Assembly (NCBI GenBank): GCA_902605525.1
Contig: CACLCV010000005.1
Span: 1-48,648 of the forward strand
Reading direction: 5' to 3'
Length of the DNA: 48,648 nt
Source of the DNA: an uncultured Gammaproteobacteria bacterium
Lineage (GTDB): Bacteria; Pseudomonadota; Gammaproteobacteria; GCA-002705445; GCA-002716945
Shown here: positions 1 through 9,152 of the stretch, in pieces
How positions within the stretch are numbered: the first letter of the stretch is position 1
Layout: each line of letters begins with the position of its first letter
Position numbers and translations under genes: made by a program
The notes under the pieces: generated by a model
Database searches by the model: none
Told to the model about the DNA's origin: nothing
Seen by the model: only the letters and a program-made list of their open reading frames with translations

Positions 1-289
1 TAATATTATTATATCCAATAAAAATCGCAGGAGACCACGAGGCTAATTTTATATGTACTCTATCCATAAATTCATAAAAGGATTGTTCACGACTTAGTTG
101 TTCTAAGTCAGTTTTTGTGATGAGCATTGCAACAGGTGATGGAATAACACCGTCTCTTAATCGACATTTTTCGTTGAACTCATCGATAATATTAAAATTC
201 TCATCAACTAGTTTTGCTGCAAGTTGAATGGGCTGATCAAAGTACCAACTTAATCCAGAAGTTTCAAAATCATAAAAAACATAATTCAT
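1..289 (-). CDS. sbcB: Exodeoxyribonuclease I, N-terminal part (runs off the window)
   Basis: Only the first 96 codons lie in the window; the rest is beyond the left edge. ExoI is a 3'-5' single-strand DNA exonuclease of the DEDD family, acting in mismatch repair and recombination. The translation opens with FYDFETSGL (residues 5-13), the first DEDD motif with acidic residues D7 and E9, followed by the family-typical CRLRDGV, SPVAMLITK and a GYNN stretch near residue 92. Start is the ATG at 289-287; the gene is divergent from parE with a 42-nt gap, so the two share a very small promoter region. Identification rests on these motifs recalled from the E. coli protein (about 475 residues). Confidence 0.85.
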   Translation of the reverse strand, partial: MNYVFYDFETSGLSWYFDQPIQLAAKLVDENFNIIDEFNEKCRLRDGVIPSPVAMLITKTDLEQLSREQSFYEFMDRVHIKLASWSPAIFIGYNNI

Positions 290-331
290 TTATATTATAT
301 GTTGGATAGTGTAATCTTATTATACACAACA

Positions 332-2233
332 ATGGTAAAAAAGACATACACCGCATCTGATATTGAAATTCTAAAAGGAATAGAGCCGGTTCAAAAAAGA
401 CCTGGTATGTATACCGACACATCTACACCTAATCATTTACTACAAGAGGTATTAGATAATTGTGTTGACGAATCTATTGCAGGATTCTGTAATAATATTG
501 ATATTACTCTAAACACTGATGGGTCATATACAGTCAAAGATGATGGACGGGGTATGCCAGTAGATATTCATCCAGAATACAAAAAATCTGGAGTAGAGGT
601 TATTATGACCAATTTACATTCTGGTGCTAAATTTAGTAATAAAAATTACAAATATTCTGGGGGACTTCACGGGGTAGGTGTATCTGTAGTGAGTGCATTA
701 TCTGAATCTCTTATTGTTGATATTGAACGTACAGGTGATCAAAATCTTCATCAGATTTCATTTAAAAATGGAATAATCAGCAAAAAATTGTGCGCTATTG
801 CTAAAACTACAAAAAATTCTCATGGTACCTGTATAACTTTTAAGCCAAATAAAAAATATTTTGATAGTGAAGACATTCAAATTACTAGATTACATAAGCT
901 TGTAGAAGCGAAAACTATATTGAAGCCGGGCTTAAAGATAATAATTAATGATTTAAAGTACAAAACTGGTAATAAAGTATATTGTCATACTGGATCCTTA
1001 GATTTATATTTAAAAAATAACCTAAAATCTCAAACTCTACTTCCAATAGACCCAATTCTAATAGAACTTGATGATGATTTATTTGAAGTCTCTTCAACCG
1101 TTTGTTGGATAGAAGACATTGAGGAAATTATTCAAGATAGTTATGTAAACCTAATACCAACTTCTGATGGTGGTACCCATGTAAACTCTTTAAAGTCTGC
1201 AGTTGCTGATTCTTTACGAGATTTCATGATTACACACAAAATTATGCCAAGAAACTTAAAAATTATCCCAGATGATATATGGAAAAATACATCTTATTTG
1301 ATCTCAATTAAAATTTCTGACCCTCAGTTTGTTGGTCAAACAAAAAATAAATTACAATCCACATCTATTGGATCGAAACTATCATCTCAATTAAAGGACA
1401 GATTAGAATTGTGGCTCAATAACCATTCTGATACTGCTGAAGAAATATCAAACCTTGCTATACAGAATGCTTATCAAAGGTTATCTAATAATAAAACGAA
1501 GAAGGTAAAGGCTTCAACAAAGAGTATTATAATGCCAAGTCGTTTATCGGACTGTTCTAGTAAAGACAACAATGTGAATGAATTATTTCTCGTAGAAGGA
1601 GACTCTGCTGGAGGTTCTGCAAAACAAGCCAGAGATAGAACCTTTCAAGCTATATTGCCTTTGAGGGGAAAGATACTTAATACATGGGAAGTTAGTTCAT
1701 CAAAGATACTTGAATCAAAAGAAGTTCAGGATATATCGACTGCAATAGGTGTAAAACCTGGTGAAAGTAACCTTTCGTCATTGAGATATGGAAAAATTTG
1801 TATATTGGCTGATGCAGATTCTGATGGTTTGCATATCGCAACATTACTTATTGCTTTGTTTGTTAAGCATTTTCCTGATCTTATACTTAATGAACATATC
1901 TACGTTGCTCTTCCACCCCTCTACCGCTTAGATTATAAAAATAAAACCTACTATGCTATTTCTGATGCTCATTTAAATAAAATACTTAGTCAATATAAAA
2001 TTAAATCTACAGATAGTAATTTAAGTATAACTAGATTTAAAGGATTAGGTGAAATGAACCCATCTCAGCTTAGAGATACAACTCTGACTCCAGCATCAAG
2101 AAAACTTATCCTATTATCCCTCGACCATAAAAGTAAAGATATAAAGAAATTAAATATGATGCTATCGAAGAAAACAGCTCCCGACAGAAAAGTATGGTTA
2201 GAAAAAAAAGGTAACCTTGCTCAAACAAGCTAA
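332..2233 (+). CDS. parE: DNA topoisomerase IV subunit B
   Basis: ATPase subunit of topoisomerase IV, which decatenates daughter chromosomes together with ParC. The 633-residue protein has a GHKL ATPase domain (E39 as general base, N43, DDGRGM at 70-75, GGLHGVG at 110-116), the transducer domain, and a TOPRIM domain with [10 protein letters not shown] (421-430; E422) and DADSD (494-498). The end carries the [10 protein letters not shown] motif. The open frame extends back to 299, but the ATG at 332 gives the usual ParE start ([12 protein letters not shown]) and the usual length (about 630). ParE rather than GyrB is supported by the compact TOPRIM region without the GyrB insertion and by the adjacent parC, which overlaps its stop by one base. 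Confidence 0.95.
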   Translation: MVKKTYTASDIEILKGIEPVQKRPGMYTDTSTPNHLLQEVLDNCVDESIAGFCNNIDITLNTDGSYTVKDDGRGMPVDIHPEYKKSGVEVIMTNLHSGAKFSNKNYKYSGGLHGVGVSVVSALSESLIVDIERTGDQNLHQISFKNGIISKKLCAIAKTTKNSHGTCITFKPNKKYFDSEDIQITRLHKLVEAKTILKPGLKIIINDLKYKTGNKVYCHTGSLDLYLKNNLKSQTLLPIDPILIELDDDLFEVSSTVCWIEDIEEIIQDSYVNLIPTSDGGTHVNSLKSAVADSLRDFMITHKIMPRNLKIIPDDIWKNTSYLISIKISDPQFVGQTKNKLQSTSIGSKLSSQLKDRLELWLNNHSDTAEEISNLAIQNAYQRLSNNKTKKVKASTKSIIMPSRLSDCSSKDNNVNELFLVEGDSAGGSAKQARDRTFQAILPLRGKILNTWEVSSSKILESKEVQDISTAIGVKPGESNLSSLRYGKICILADADSDGLHIATLLIALFVKHFPDLILNEHIYVALPPLYRLDYKNKTYYAISDAHLNKILSQYKIKSTDSNLSITRFKGLGEMNPSQLRDTTLTPASRKLILLSLDHKSKDIKKLNMMLSKKTAPDRKVWLEKKGNLAQTS

Positions 2234-4485
2234 TGACAAAAAATAGAGATTTATTTTCATCAAATATAGAAAAAGTATCAATAGGAGACTTTAGTGAAGA
2301 TGCGTATTTAAATTATTCTATGTATGTAATTTTAGACCGAGCGCTTCCTAGTTTATTAGACGGCCTAAAACCTGTTCAGAGGAGGATAATTTATGCTATG
2401 AGTGAATTAGGGTTAAAACACTCTACCAAACATAAAAAATCCGCTAGAACAGTTGGAGATGTATTAGGAAAATTTCATCCTCATGGAGATACTGCATGTT
2501 ATGAAGCAATGGTGATAATGGCACAATCATTTGCTTATAATATGCCGTTGGTTGACGGACAAGGTAATTGGGGTACACAAGATGACCCTAAGTCTTTTGC
2601 AGCTATGAGATATACAGAATCAAAGCTCACACAATATTCAGAATTATTACTTAACGATTTAAAAAATGGTACATCAGATTGGATACCCAACTTTGATGGC
2701 ACATTAAATGAACCTAAATTTTTACCATCTCAAATTCCTAATATTCTTATAAATGGAAGTTCAGGTATAGCTGTAGGTATGTCTACCGATATTCCACCGC
2801 ATAATCTTGGCGAGATTATATTGGCGGTTCAATATATTATTAATAACCCTAAGTGTAGTATTAAGGAACTTATGGAATTCATCCCAGCACCTGACTACCC
2901 AACTGGTGCAGACTTATTGCAAGATGAATCCGATATAGTTGCTATCTATAATGAGGGTACGGGTAACATTAAATTGAGAGCCGAATACAGTCATCATGGG
3001 AAGACTATAGAAATAACATCCTTACCTTATCAAGCCTCGACTACAAAAATTATTGAACAAATTCAGTCACAAATCATTGATAAAAAGATTAGTTTTATAA
3101 ACTCAATCGAAGATCAATCTGACGAGAAAAATCCTGTAAAAATCATTATAAAAATTAAAGGAAATAGTCATAACTCAAATGATGTTATGAATCATTTATA
3201 CTTCACGACTGATCTAGAGAGAAGTTATAGAGTAAATCTAAATATGATTTCAATGGATGGTAAACCGAAGGTTATGAATTTGAAAGAAATCTTAACTGAA
3301 TGGGTCTCATTTAGAATCAATACATATAAAAGAAAACTTAATCATGAGAACAACAATATACTTGATAGACTTCATATTCTTGAAGGGTTTTTAATTGTAT
3401 ATAAGCATCTAGATATGATTATAGAAATACTGAGGAATGAAGATAATCCAAAACTAAAGATAATGAAAATAGGAAAGTTTTCTGAAAAACAATATGAATC
3501 TATTATTAATATGCGATTAAGAAATATAGCTAAACTTGAAGAAGATAAAATAAAAGATGAGTATAAAAAACTTCAAAAACGAAATAAAGAGATAAACTCT
3601 ATTCTTAAATCTAAAGCAAAACTCAATAAATTAATCATTCATGAACTTGATGTTCTTAGTGAAGAGTATGCACATGATAGAAGAACAAATATTTTGTATA
3701 ATACAGATTCATCTAAACAAATCATACAAGAAATAAAAATATCAAGTGAGCCTGTATCTCTGATTTTATCAAGTAATGGATGGGTCAAAACTAACAAAGG
3801 CAGTTCTGTATCAATCGATAATTTAACATTCAAATCAGGTGATTCATATCTTGCTCATTTAGATATAGAAAATAATAAGCAAGTATCTTTTTTAGATCAA
3901 AAAGGATTTATATATTCAATGATGGTCAATGATATTCCTTCTGGAAGAGGTTATGGTGAATCTTTAAAAAAATATTTCAATATTGATGACGGAGTACATA
4001 TCACTGGAATGTTGGATACCTCTAATGATTTACAGACCCTGTTTACCTCTGGGTCAGGTTATGGGTTCTTGTGTAAGAATAAGGAACTTTTATCTTCAAA
4101 CCGAAACGGTAAATCAATTGTAAAAAATAAACAATCAAAAATTATTAAGCCACTTGAAGTTGATGCGAAAATTTTTGATTATTATTTACTTGTGACTAAC
4201 AACCAATATCTTATCTTATCTAAGATTGATGATATTCCAATCTTGACAAAAGGTAAGGGTGTGAAATTAATTAACATCCCTAAATCCGAAGATAGCGAAA
4301 AGGTTATATTTTCTGGGGTAATTAGAGCAGGTCAAAGACTTGAAATATCTGCAGAAAATAAAAGAAGTAAATATATTGAATTTAAGGAACTTCAATCATA
4401 TATTATGAGTAGAACAAGGCGTGGAAAGAAAATTGAGCAAAAATTTATCCACAAGAATATGAAATTAAATTATAATATAGGATAA
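2233..4485 (+). CDS. parC: DNA topoisomerase IV subunit A
   Basis: DNA cleavage subunit of topoisomerase IV. The 750-residue protein shows the winged-helix active site AAMRYTES with catalytic Y127 and neighbouring R126, and the quinolone-determining segment [12 protein letters not shown] (82-93), with T87 where E. coli has Ser80 and E91 where E. coli has Glu84. [17 protein letters not shown] is the ParC rather than GyrA version of this region; no GyrA box is seen. The ATG overlaps the parE stop (TAATG), consistent with coupled translation of the two subunits. The C-terminal part beyond about residue 500 is diverged. Confidence 0.95.
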   Translation: MTKNRDLFSSNIEKVSIGDFSEDAYLNYSMYVILDRALPSLLDGLKPVQRRIIYAMSELGLKHSTKHKKSARTVGDVLGKFHPHGDTACYEAMVIMAQSFAYNMPLVDGQGNWGTQDDPKSFAAMRYTESKLTQYSELLLNDLKNGTSDWIPNFDGTLNEPKFLPSQIPNILINGSSGIAVGMSTDIPPHNLGEIILAVQYIINNPKCSIKELMEFIPAPDYPTGADLLQDESDIVAIYNEGTGNIKLRAEYSHHGKTIEITSLPYQASTTKIIEQIQSQIIDKKISFINSIEDQSDEKNPVKIIIKIKGNSHNSNDVMNHLYFTTDLERSYRVNLNMISMDGKPKVMNLKEILTEWVSFRINTYKRKLNHENNNILDRLHILEGFLIVYKHLDMIIEILRNEDNPKLKIMKIGKFSEKQYESIINMRLRNIAKLEEDKIKDEYKKLQKRNKEINSILKSKAKLNKLIIHELDVLSEEYAHDRRTNILYNTDSSKQIIQEIKISSEPVSLILSSNGWVKTNKGSSVSIDNLTFKSGDSYLAHLDIENNKQVSFLDQKGFIYSMMVNDIPSGRGYGESLKKYFNIDDGVHITGMLDTSNDLQTLFTSGSGYGFLCKNKELLSSNRNGKSIVKNKQSKIIKPLEVDAKIFDYYLLVTNNQYLILSKIDDIPILTKGKGVKLINIPKSEDSEKVIFSGVIRAGQRLEISAENKRSKYIEFKELQSYIMSRTRRGKKIEQKFIHKNMKLNYNIG

Positions 4486-4487
4486 CC

Positions 4488-5402
4488 ATGAAAAGAATTT
4501 TTTATTTTATTGTAGTCAATATCGCAATACTATTTGTTTTAAGTATCTTTTTATCACTCACAGGCTTTACCGGCATTCTTCAGTCGAATGGTGTGGATCT
4601 TGATTACGATTCACTTATGCTATTTTCACTTGTTTTTGGTATGGGCGGTTCATTCATATCCCTATACATGTCTAAGTGGATGGCTAAATCCATGGCAGGT
4701 GTCAAACTAATTACTAATCCATCAAATGAATTTGAAAGATGGTATTTAGATGTCGTAAAAAAACAATCAGCACAACTCGGATTAAAAATGCCAGAGGTTG
4801 GAATGTTCAATTCCCCCCAACCGAATGCTTTTGCTACTGGCTCATCCAAAAATAGTTCATTAGTTGCACTAAGCACAGGGCTTGTTAGCGCAATGAGTAG
4901 GGATGAAATCGAAGCTGTAATAGGTCATGAAATGAGCCATGTTGCAAATGGTGATATGATAACGCTCACACTTATACAAGGAATAGTTAATGCCTTTGTA
5001 ATATTTTTCTCCCGAGTAATCGGTCATTTTGTAGATAGAGTTATCCTAAAAAATGAGAGAGGATATGGTATAGGTTATTTTTTCACTGTAATATTCGCAC
5101 AAGTGGTACTAGGGATCCTTGCATCAACTATAGTATGTTGGTTCTCAAGAATGAGAGAATTTAGAGCAGATATTGGCGGTGCTCAACTAACTTCTAAAAC
5201 TAAAATGATTAATGCTCTTAAAGCACTTGAGCGCCAAGTAGCTGCACCATTACCAGATCAAATGTTAGCATTCGGTATATCTAATAAAGGACAATCTAGT
5301 ACGTTAAAAAAATTATTTTCTACTCATCCACCTTTAAGAAAAAGAATAGAAGCTCTAGAAACTTCTGATATAGAATCTGTGCGACAAGAACAACTTAATT
5401 AA
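4488..5402 (+). CDS. htpX: Membrane zinc metalloprotease HtpX
   Basis: Inner-membrane M48 protease that degrades misfolded membrane proteins alongside FtsH. The 304-residue sequence has two N-terminal membrane segments (about 4-25 and 43-62), the zinc motif HEMSH (147-151), two more hydrophobic segments (about 163-180 and 196-218) and the third ligand region REFRAD (E224). The conserved QPNAFATG (111-118) and STHPPL near the C-terminus are also present. It starts 2 nt after parC and its stop overlaps the efp start. In E. coli htpX is under Cpx control; here it sits in a topoisomerase IV / EF-P run with no visible promoter of its own. Confidence 0.93.
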   Translation: MKRIFYFIVVNIAILFVLSIFLSLTGFTGILQSNGVDLDYDSLMLFSLVFGMGGSFISLYMSKWMAKSMAGVKLITNPSNEFERWYLDVVKKQSAQLGLKMPEVGMFNSPQPNAFATGSSKNSSLVALSTGLVSAMSRDEIEAVIGHEMSHVANGDMITLTLIQGIVNAFVIFFSRVIGHFVDRVILKNERGYGIGYFFTVIFAQVVLGILASTIVCWFSRMREFRADIGGAQLTSKTKMINALKALERQVAAPLPDQMLAFGISNKGQSSTLKKLFSTHPPLRKRIEALETSDIESVRQEQLN

Positions 5403-5968
5403 TGGTCGATCATTCACTTCTTAGAAATGGCAACAAAGTACTTGTTGATAATCAACCCTATGTAATTATGGATACAGACTTTGTTAATCCAGGTAAAGGC
5501 CAAGCGTTTACAAAAATTAAGATAAAAAATCTGCTTAATAAGAAAACTATTGAAAAGACTGTTAAAATTGGCGAAGAACTCAATGAAGCAGATGTTCTTA
5601 ATACCTCAATGCAATTTCTCTATCAAGAATCAAACACTTTATTTTTTATGAATCTTGAATCTTATGAACAGATTGAATTAAATGTATCATCAATAGATTT
5701 CGATCCTAGATGGTTGAATGATGGTGATGAATGTAACGTAACAATCTGGAATGATGCTATTATTGATGTAGAGCTTCCTAATTTTGTTGTATGTGAAGTT
5801 ACATCGACAGAAAGTGTTGCAAAAGGAGATACTGTATCATCCACACTTAAAGATGCAGAATTAGATAATGGCATCACTGTAAAAGTTCCTGCATTCATCA
5901 AACAAGGTGAGGACATTAAAATTAACCCAAGTACATGTGAATATTCGTCTAGAGCAAAAAATGACTAA
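5402..5968 (+). CDS. efp: Elongation factor P
   Basis: EF-P binds between the ribosomal P and E sites and relieves stalling at polyproline stretches. The 188-residue length matches the family. The exposed loop reads NPGKGQAF, with K32 at the position of E. coli Lys34, the residue that receives beta-lysine from EpmA/EpmB, so this is a lysine-type EF-P rather than an EfpL/YeiP or arginine-type form. The KOW-like N-domain is followed by two OB-fold domains ending in GEYxSR-like CEYSSRAKND. The start overlaps the htpX stop by one base. No epmA/epmB is in the window. Confidence 0.92.
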   Translation: MVDHSLLRNGNKVLVDNQPYVIMDTDFVNPGKGQAFTKIKIKNLLNKKTIEKTVKIGEELNEADVLNTSMQFLYQESNTLFFMNLESYEQIELNVSSIDFDPRWLNDGDECNVTIWNDAIIDVELPNFVVCEVTSTESVAKGDTVSSTLKDAELDNGITVKVPAFIKQGEDIKINPSTCEYSSRAKND

Positions 5969-6341
5969 AGCGCAAGAACGTAGAAAAGCTGTTGAACAAG
6001 CTATACAAGAACACAAAGCAAAAAAAAATAAATACATAATAGCTGCAGTATTTTGGTTTTTATCAAGTTTATATGTTTATTCAAATGATGCGGGCTTTTC
6101 TGATGTTTACTCATTAAAACCTTTTGTTTACTTTATAGTAGGTCCAGTCTTTGCATCTATTGTATTCGGTAACATCATGTTCTTCATGCAAAAAATAATA
6201 GAAAAAGGCGTAATTGGTTTTTTTGGACAGAATTCTCAAAACCTTGTTTTACCGGTGATCTCATTCATATTCTTTTGTGCACTAGTTGGAATGTTTATCG
6301 TAATATTCAAATTTGCAGAACTACTACAAACTATTATCTAG
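5961..6341 (+). CDS. Uncharacterised three-helix membrane protein
   Basis: I do not recognise this protein. It has 126 residues: a charged N-terminal helix (1-23, rich in Lys, Glu, Arg and Gln) followed by three hydrophobic segments at about 24-40, 54-76 and 95-117. The ATG at 5961 is preferred over the longer frame opening at 5907, because 5907 lies deep within efp while 5961 overlaps its stop by 8 nt, in line with neighbouring junctions. It is the last gene before a strong hairpin terminator, so it is probably co-expressed with htpX and efp. Nothing in the sequence indicates a function. Confidence 0.7.
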   Translation: MTKAQERRKAVEQAIQEHKAKKNKYIIAAVFWFLSSLYVYSNDAGFSDVYSLKPFVYFIVGPVFASIVFGNIMFFMQKIIEKGVIGFFGQNSQNLVLPVISFIFFCALVGMFIVIFKFAELLQTII

Positions 6342-6343
6342 AC

Positions 6344-6371
6344 AAAATCAGATAAAACTAATCTGTTTTTA
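6344..6371 (+). terminator. Rho-independent terminator after the parE-efp run
   Basis: An inverted repeat CAGAT (6349-6353) / ATCTG (6361-6365) with a 7-nt loop is flanked by AAAA on the left and a T run on the right, so the stem can extend through A-T pairs into the U tract. It lies 3-30 nt after the stop codon at 6341, the classic place for an intrinsic terminator. It closes the 332-6341 operon. Confidence 0.75.
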
Positions 6372-6417
6372 TTCATCAATTAAATTAATAGATACAATAA
6401 TATCATAATCATGTATT

Positions 6418-6747
6418 ATGATTTTTATGCCTATACTTATGAGAGACATATTATTGCCCGTACTTATATCAACTATCTATTGGCTAGCATTATATAATGG
6501 CGTCTTATTTCTTAACCTTATTGTCTTTGTTGTTTTATCTATTGTTTATGTTTATTACTGCAAATGGGTTAATGCAAATTATGAGCATATGTTTTCTAAA
6601 GAGTCTGTTGATGAAAAACTCAAAGACATGAATGGCTTCTCAAGACGTATTATTACAGGTATATGGGTATCACACTTTGCATTCTTCTTCTTCGGCGGGA
6701 TAAGCTTAGGTGTTTCAGTACCTTTTATCATCTACTTCAATTTGTAA
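6418..6747 (+). CDS. Uncharacterised small membrane protein
   Basis: A 109-residue protein of unknown function. Hydrophobic segments lie at about 10-26, 28-48 and 80-107, separated by a charged stretch (50-78) that includes KESVDEKLKDM. It begins 76 nt after the preceding gene, past a terminator, and is followed after 34 nt by the photolyase-like gene, so the two may form a transcript. Other in-frame ATG codons at 6427 and 6439 are possible starts; MRDILLP at 6439 would be a tidy N-terminus. Its coding status rests on the long open frame and amphipathic pattern only. Confidence 0.55.
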   Translation: MIFMPILMRDILLPVLISTIYWLALYNGVLFLNLIVFVVLSIVYVYYCKWVNANYEHMFSKESVDEKLKDMNGFSRRIITGIWVSHFAFFFFGGISLGVSVPFIIYFNL

Positions 6748-6781
6748 ATAATAGTTAATATTATCAATATCGTAATAAATC

Positions 6782-7927
6782 ATGACTGAAATTTATGAAC
6801 AAGCAAAAGACAAATTAAATAACTTTATAAAAAATGATATTCTTACTTACTCTAAAAATAGAAACTATGATTATGGACCTAAAAATAGATCCAATGTATC
6901 TCATTTATCAAAATACATAACCCATCGTGTCATCAATGAATATGATGTTATTAATTTAGCACTATCAGAGTACTCTTTATCAAAAATAGAAAAATATGTT
7001 CAAGAAGTATTTTGGAGAGTTTATTGGAAAGGATGGCTAGAACATAGACCACAGGTATGGAACGATTATTATGAATATTCAGACAACAAACTAAATAGTG
7101 AAGACTATAAAAAAGCAATCGAAGGAACAACAGGAATTGTATGCTTTGATGATTGGGTAGAGGAATTAGTAAATGAAAACTACTTACATAATCACACAAG
7201 GATGTGGTTTGCAAGCATATGGATATTTACGTTAAATCTACCATGGCAATTAGGTGCTAATTTTTTTATGAAACATTTACTGGATGGTGACAGCGCTTCG
7301 AATACTCTCAGCTGGAGATGGGTAGCAGGTCTTCAAACAATTGGAAAACATTATTTAGCAACAGCGTCTAATATAAGTAAATTCACGAATAATGTTCATA
7401 AACCACAAAACTTAAATGAAAATGCATCACCACTTAATGAAAACAAAATCTATGACTTAATAGATATTAATTATTCTAATGCAGAACAAAGTAGTGATAC
7501 TCTTTTAATGTGTGACAATGACCTTTCTTTTAAAGAAAGGGAAGGAATGTATGCAAAATATAAATACATCTATTTGGTAAAGCTTTCTAACGAATTCAGA
7601 CGTATTGAACTTAGTGATAATGTATTAAATTATAAATATTTAATACTCGAAGAATTTTCTAATAATTACCCACAATCCAAAATACTTAATGTAAATGATT
7701 TAAAAAAAGAAATTAATACAAATAAAAACTTTGATGTAATTTATCCATGTATTGGAGAAAATCTTTCATTTCTTGAAAATAACAAAAATAATTCAAAATT
7801 AAATTATATTTATAGACAAGAAGATTTATTCTGTTGGAAATATGCAAAAAAGGGATTTTTCAATTTTAAAAAGAATATACCATTAATTATTGAGAAAATT
7901 ATCAAAACAAAAGATTTTTTTATCTAG
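6782..7927 (+). CDS. Photolyase/cryptochrome-like flavoprotein, FAD domain first
   Basis: The N-terminal part (about 1-205) is the FAD-binding domain of the photolyase/cryptochrome superfamily. It includes NVSHLSKYITHRV (38-50; phosphate-binding loop region), RMWFASIWI (140-148), LPWQLGANFFMKHLLDGD and the FAD-pocket block SASNTLSWRWVAGLQ (171-185). The usual N-terminal antenna-chromophore Rossmann domain is absent: the protein starts directly at the helical domain. Residues about 222-381 form an alpha/beta-looking domain ending in a KGFFNFKKNIP motif, which I recall only from similar FAD-domain-first proteins of marine bacteria. Whether it repairs DNA, senses light or uses an antenna cofactor cannot be told. 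Length 381 against about 450-500 for classical photolyases. Confidence 0.8.
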   Translation: MTEIYEQAKDKLNNFIKNDILTYSKNRNYDYGPKNRSNVSHLSKYITHRVINEYDVINLALSEYSLSKIEKYVQEVFWRVYWKGWLEHRPQVWNDYYEYSDNKLNSEDYKKAIEGTTGIVCFDDWVEELVNENYLHNHTRMWFASIWIFTLNLPWQLGANFFMKHLLDGDSASNTLSWRWVAGLQTIGKHYLATASNISKFTNNVHKPQNLNENASPLNENKIYDLIDINYSNAEQSSDTLLMCDNDLSFKEREGMYAKYKYIYLVKLSNEFRRIELSDNVLNYKYLILEEFSNNYPQSKILNVNDLKKEINTNKNFDVIYPCIGENLSFLENNKNNSKLNYIYRQEDLFCWKYAKKGFFNFKKNIPLIIEKIIKTKDFFI

Positions 7928-7929
7928 CA

Positions 7930-8091
7930 CTATTTCAGCATCAATGTAAGGATAATCCCTGTAAACATCACAATGGATAATGACGCTAAAACAGGTAATT
8001 TTTTCATTATACCTTTTCTCCAAAAATCTGGCTCTTTTCTCCAGGTATCAGTGTCTTTCCAAAATTCTGAGTCTTTTTTCTTTAATGACAT
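7930..8091 (-). CDS. Small single-pass membrane protein (53 aa)
   Basis: A short minus-strand frame from ATG (8091-8089) to TAG (7932-7930) encodes 53 residues. The charged N-terminus contains a repeated pattern, EFWKDTDTW then DFWRKG, followed by one hydrophobic helix (about 33-51, PVLASLSIVMFTGIILTL). The bimodal layout, a cytoplasmic basic/aromatic head and one membrane anchor, is typical of a real small membrane protein, and the frame fits exactly between the convergent photolyase-like gene and the MazG-like gene (12-nt gap). No family is recognised. Confidence 0.5.
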   Translation of the reverse strand: MSLKKKDSEFWKDTDTWRKEPDFWRKGIMKKLPVLASLSIVMFTGIILTLMLK

Positions 8092-8103
8092 TACAATTAA
8101 TCC

Positions 8104-8406
8104 CTAGTTATCTCCTTCTTTAACAAATATCCCATCAATCATCTTACCTTTTCGATTTTTTATATCGTCATATGCAACCTGAAGGCAGTCTTTCATGGTT
8201 AGATTATTTCTTACCATTATATTGATTAAAACAACCATCATATCTCCAACATCGTCACGAATATCTTTGCCTTTACATAAACTATCAGATAATTCGCCTG
8301 CTTCTTGAATCAGCTTGAGATATTGATCTTTATCAGTACTGCCTTCTATAAGGTTTCTATCCTTATGCCACTGTGCAATTAAGTCTTCATAGTTTAATTC
8401 TTTCAT
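8104..8406 (-). CDS. MazG-like nucleotide pyrophosphohydrolase
   Basis: A 100-residue all-alpha protein of the MazG-like superfamily, which hydrolyses (d)NTPs to monophosphate and pyrophosphate. The metal-binding motifs are EAGE (E35, E38) and DVGD (D52, D55). WHKDRNLIEGST near the N-terminus and the RKGKMIDGIFVKEG ending are features I associate with the short phage and firmicute MazG-like proteins rather than with the 260-residue tandem-domain MazG of enterobacteria. It is first in a minus-strand pair with the 53-residue membrane protein. The natural substrate is unknown; house-cleaning of damaged nucleotides is plausible beside photolyases but is inference. Confidence 0.8.
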   Translation of the reverse strand: MKELNYEDLIAQWHKDRNLIEGSTDKDQYLKLIQEAGELSDSLCKGKDIRDDVGDMMVVLINIMVRNNLTMKDCLQVAYDDIKNRKGKMIDGIFVKEGDN

Positions 8407-8467
8407 AATATTTTTTTCTCTTCTGTCTGCTTATATTTATAATTAATAAAGCTCAAGTATACAATAT

Positions 8468-8917
8468 TTATACTATCAATGAGGAATGATGAATCTTAAT
8501 TTTTAAACCAGACTCCGTAGTTTTCAAAATAAAGGTAAATGCAACTCTCATATGTTCAGCTGGACTCAACAGTTTAAAATCTAGGATACCCATGATTGCA
8601 ATAAGATCATTTTCTATAATTGTATTTGTTTCATCAATAGTCACACTCTCAAATGCTTTTAAAGCAAAGCCAGTATCTTCTGAGTATTTGCCACCAATGA
8701 AATATGAGAGGGCATCATCAACTGAATTTCTAAATATTGTCTTATTGGTCAATGTAGGTTTAAATAAAACCAACTCTTCATTAAATAGATAATGTTTATT
8801 GATGAACTCAAGTGCCATATTCTTATAATCTTCGTTTTTTTCATAAGCAGTTCGAATCATTGAAAGACCATCTATCCATGATTTAATAAACTCAAATAAT
8901 TCTTGTTTTGTTGGCAT
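8468..8917 (-). CDS. NTF2/SnoaL-like protein
   Basis: A 149-residue soluble protein without signal peptide. Recalled relatives, sometimes mislabelled phosphoribosyl-AMP cyclohydrolase in databases, share the pattern VLFKPTL, FRNSVDDALSYFIGG and a terminal HHSS; here these appear at about 51-57, 62-76 and 143-146. The fold is expected to be an NTF2-like cone (SnoaL / CaMKII association-domain group). The biochemical function of this family is not established to my knowledge, and the hisI-type label should not be transferred. It is a single minus-strand gene with about 60-70 nt on either side. Confidence 0.65.
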   Translation of the reverse strand: MPTKQELFEFIKSWIDGLSMIRTAYEKNEDYKNMALEFINKHYLFNEELVLFKPTLTNKTIFRNSVDDALSYFIGGKYSEDTGFALKAFESVTIDETNTIIENDLIAIMGILDFKLLSPAEHMRVAFTFILKTTESGLKIKIHHSSLIV

Positions 8918-8986
8918 AGTTATTAATCTCAGTCCTTTAAGTATCAGTTATTAAAACATTTTCTTGATTCTTGGTATTGTCCATAC

Positions 8987-9148
8987 TCATTTTATTAGAA
9001 TCATAGTAAATAAATAAATCACTCCAATAACAAAGCTAAATGAAACAGCACCAGCAAGTATATAGCTAGTTCCTTTATTTAAATACTTATTATTTAATAA
9101 AGCAACAGCACTTATGAATATTAAAACTAAAATAAAAGCTAAAGTCAT
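8987..9148 (-). CDS. Small two-helix membrane protein (53 aa)
   Basis: A minus-strand frame from ATG (9148-9146) to TGA (8989-8987) gives 53 residues: two hydrophobic segments (about 2-18 and 28-52) joined by a short polar turn, NNKYLNKGTSY. It fits exactly between the outer-membrane-like gene at 9153 and the NTF2-like gene. The frame is short and its family is unknown, but the two-helix hairpin and the close packing (4 nt after the upstream gene's stop) argue for a true gene. Confidence 0.5.
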   Translation of the reverse strand: MTLAFILVLIFISAVALLNNKYLNKGTSYILAGAVSFSFVIGVIYLFTMILIK

Positions 9149-9152
9149 ATTT

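Noticed and set aside
299-331. Longer parE start at 299
   Set aside because: The extra 11 residues (MLDSVILLYTT) are unlike ParE N-termini; the ATG at 332 gives the family start and overlaps less with the divergent promoter region.
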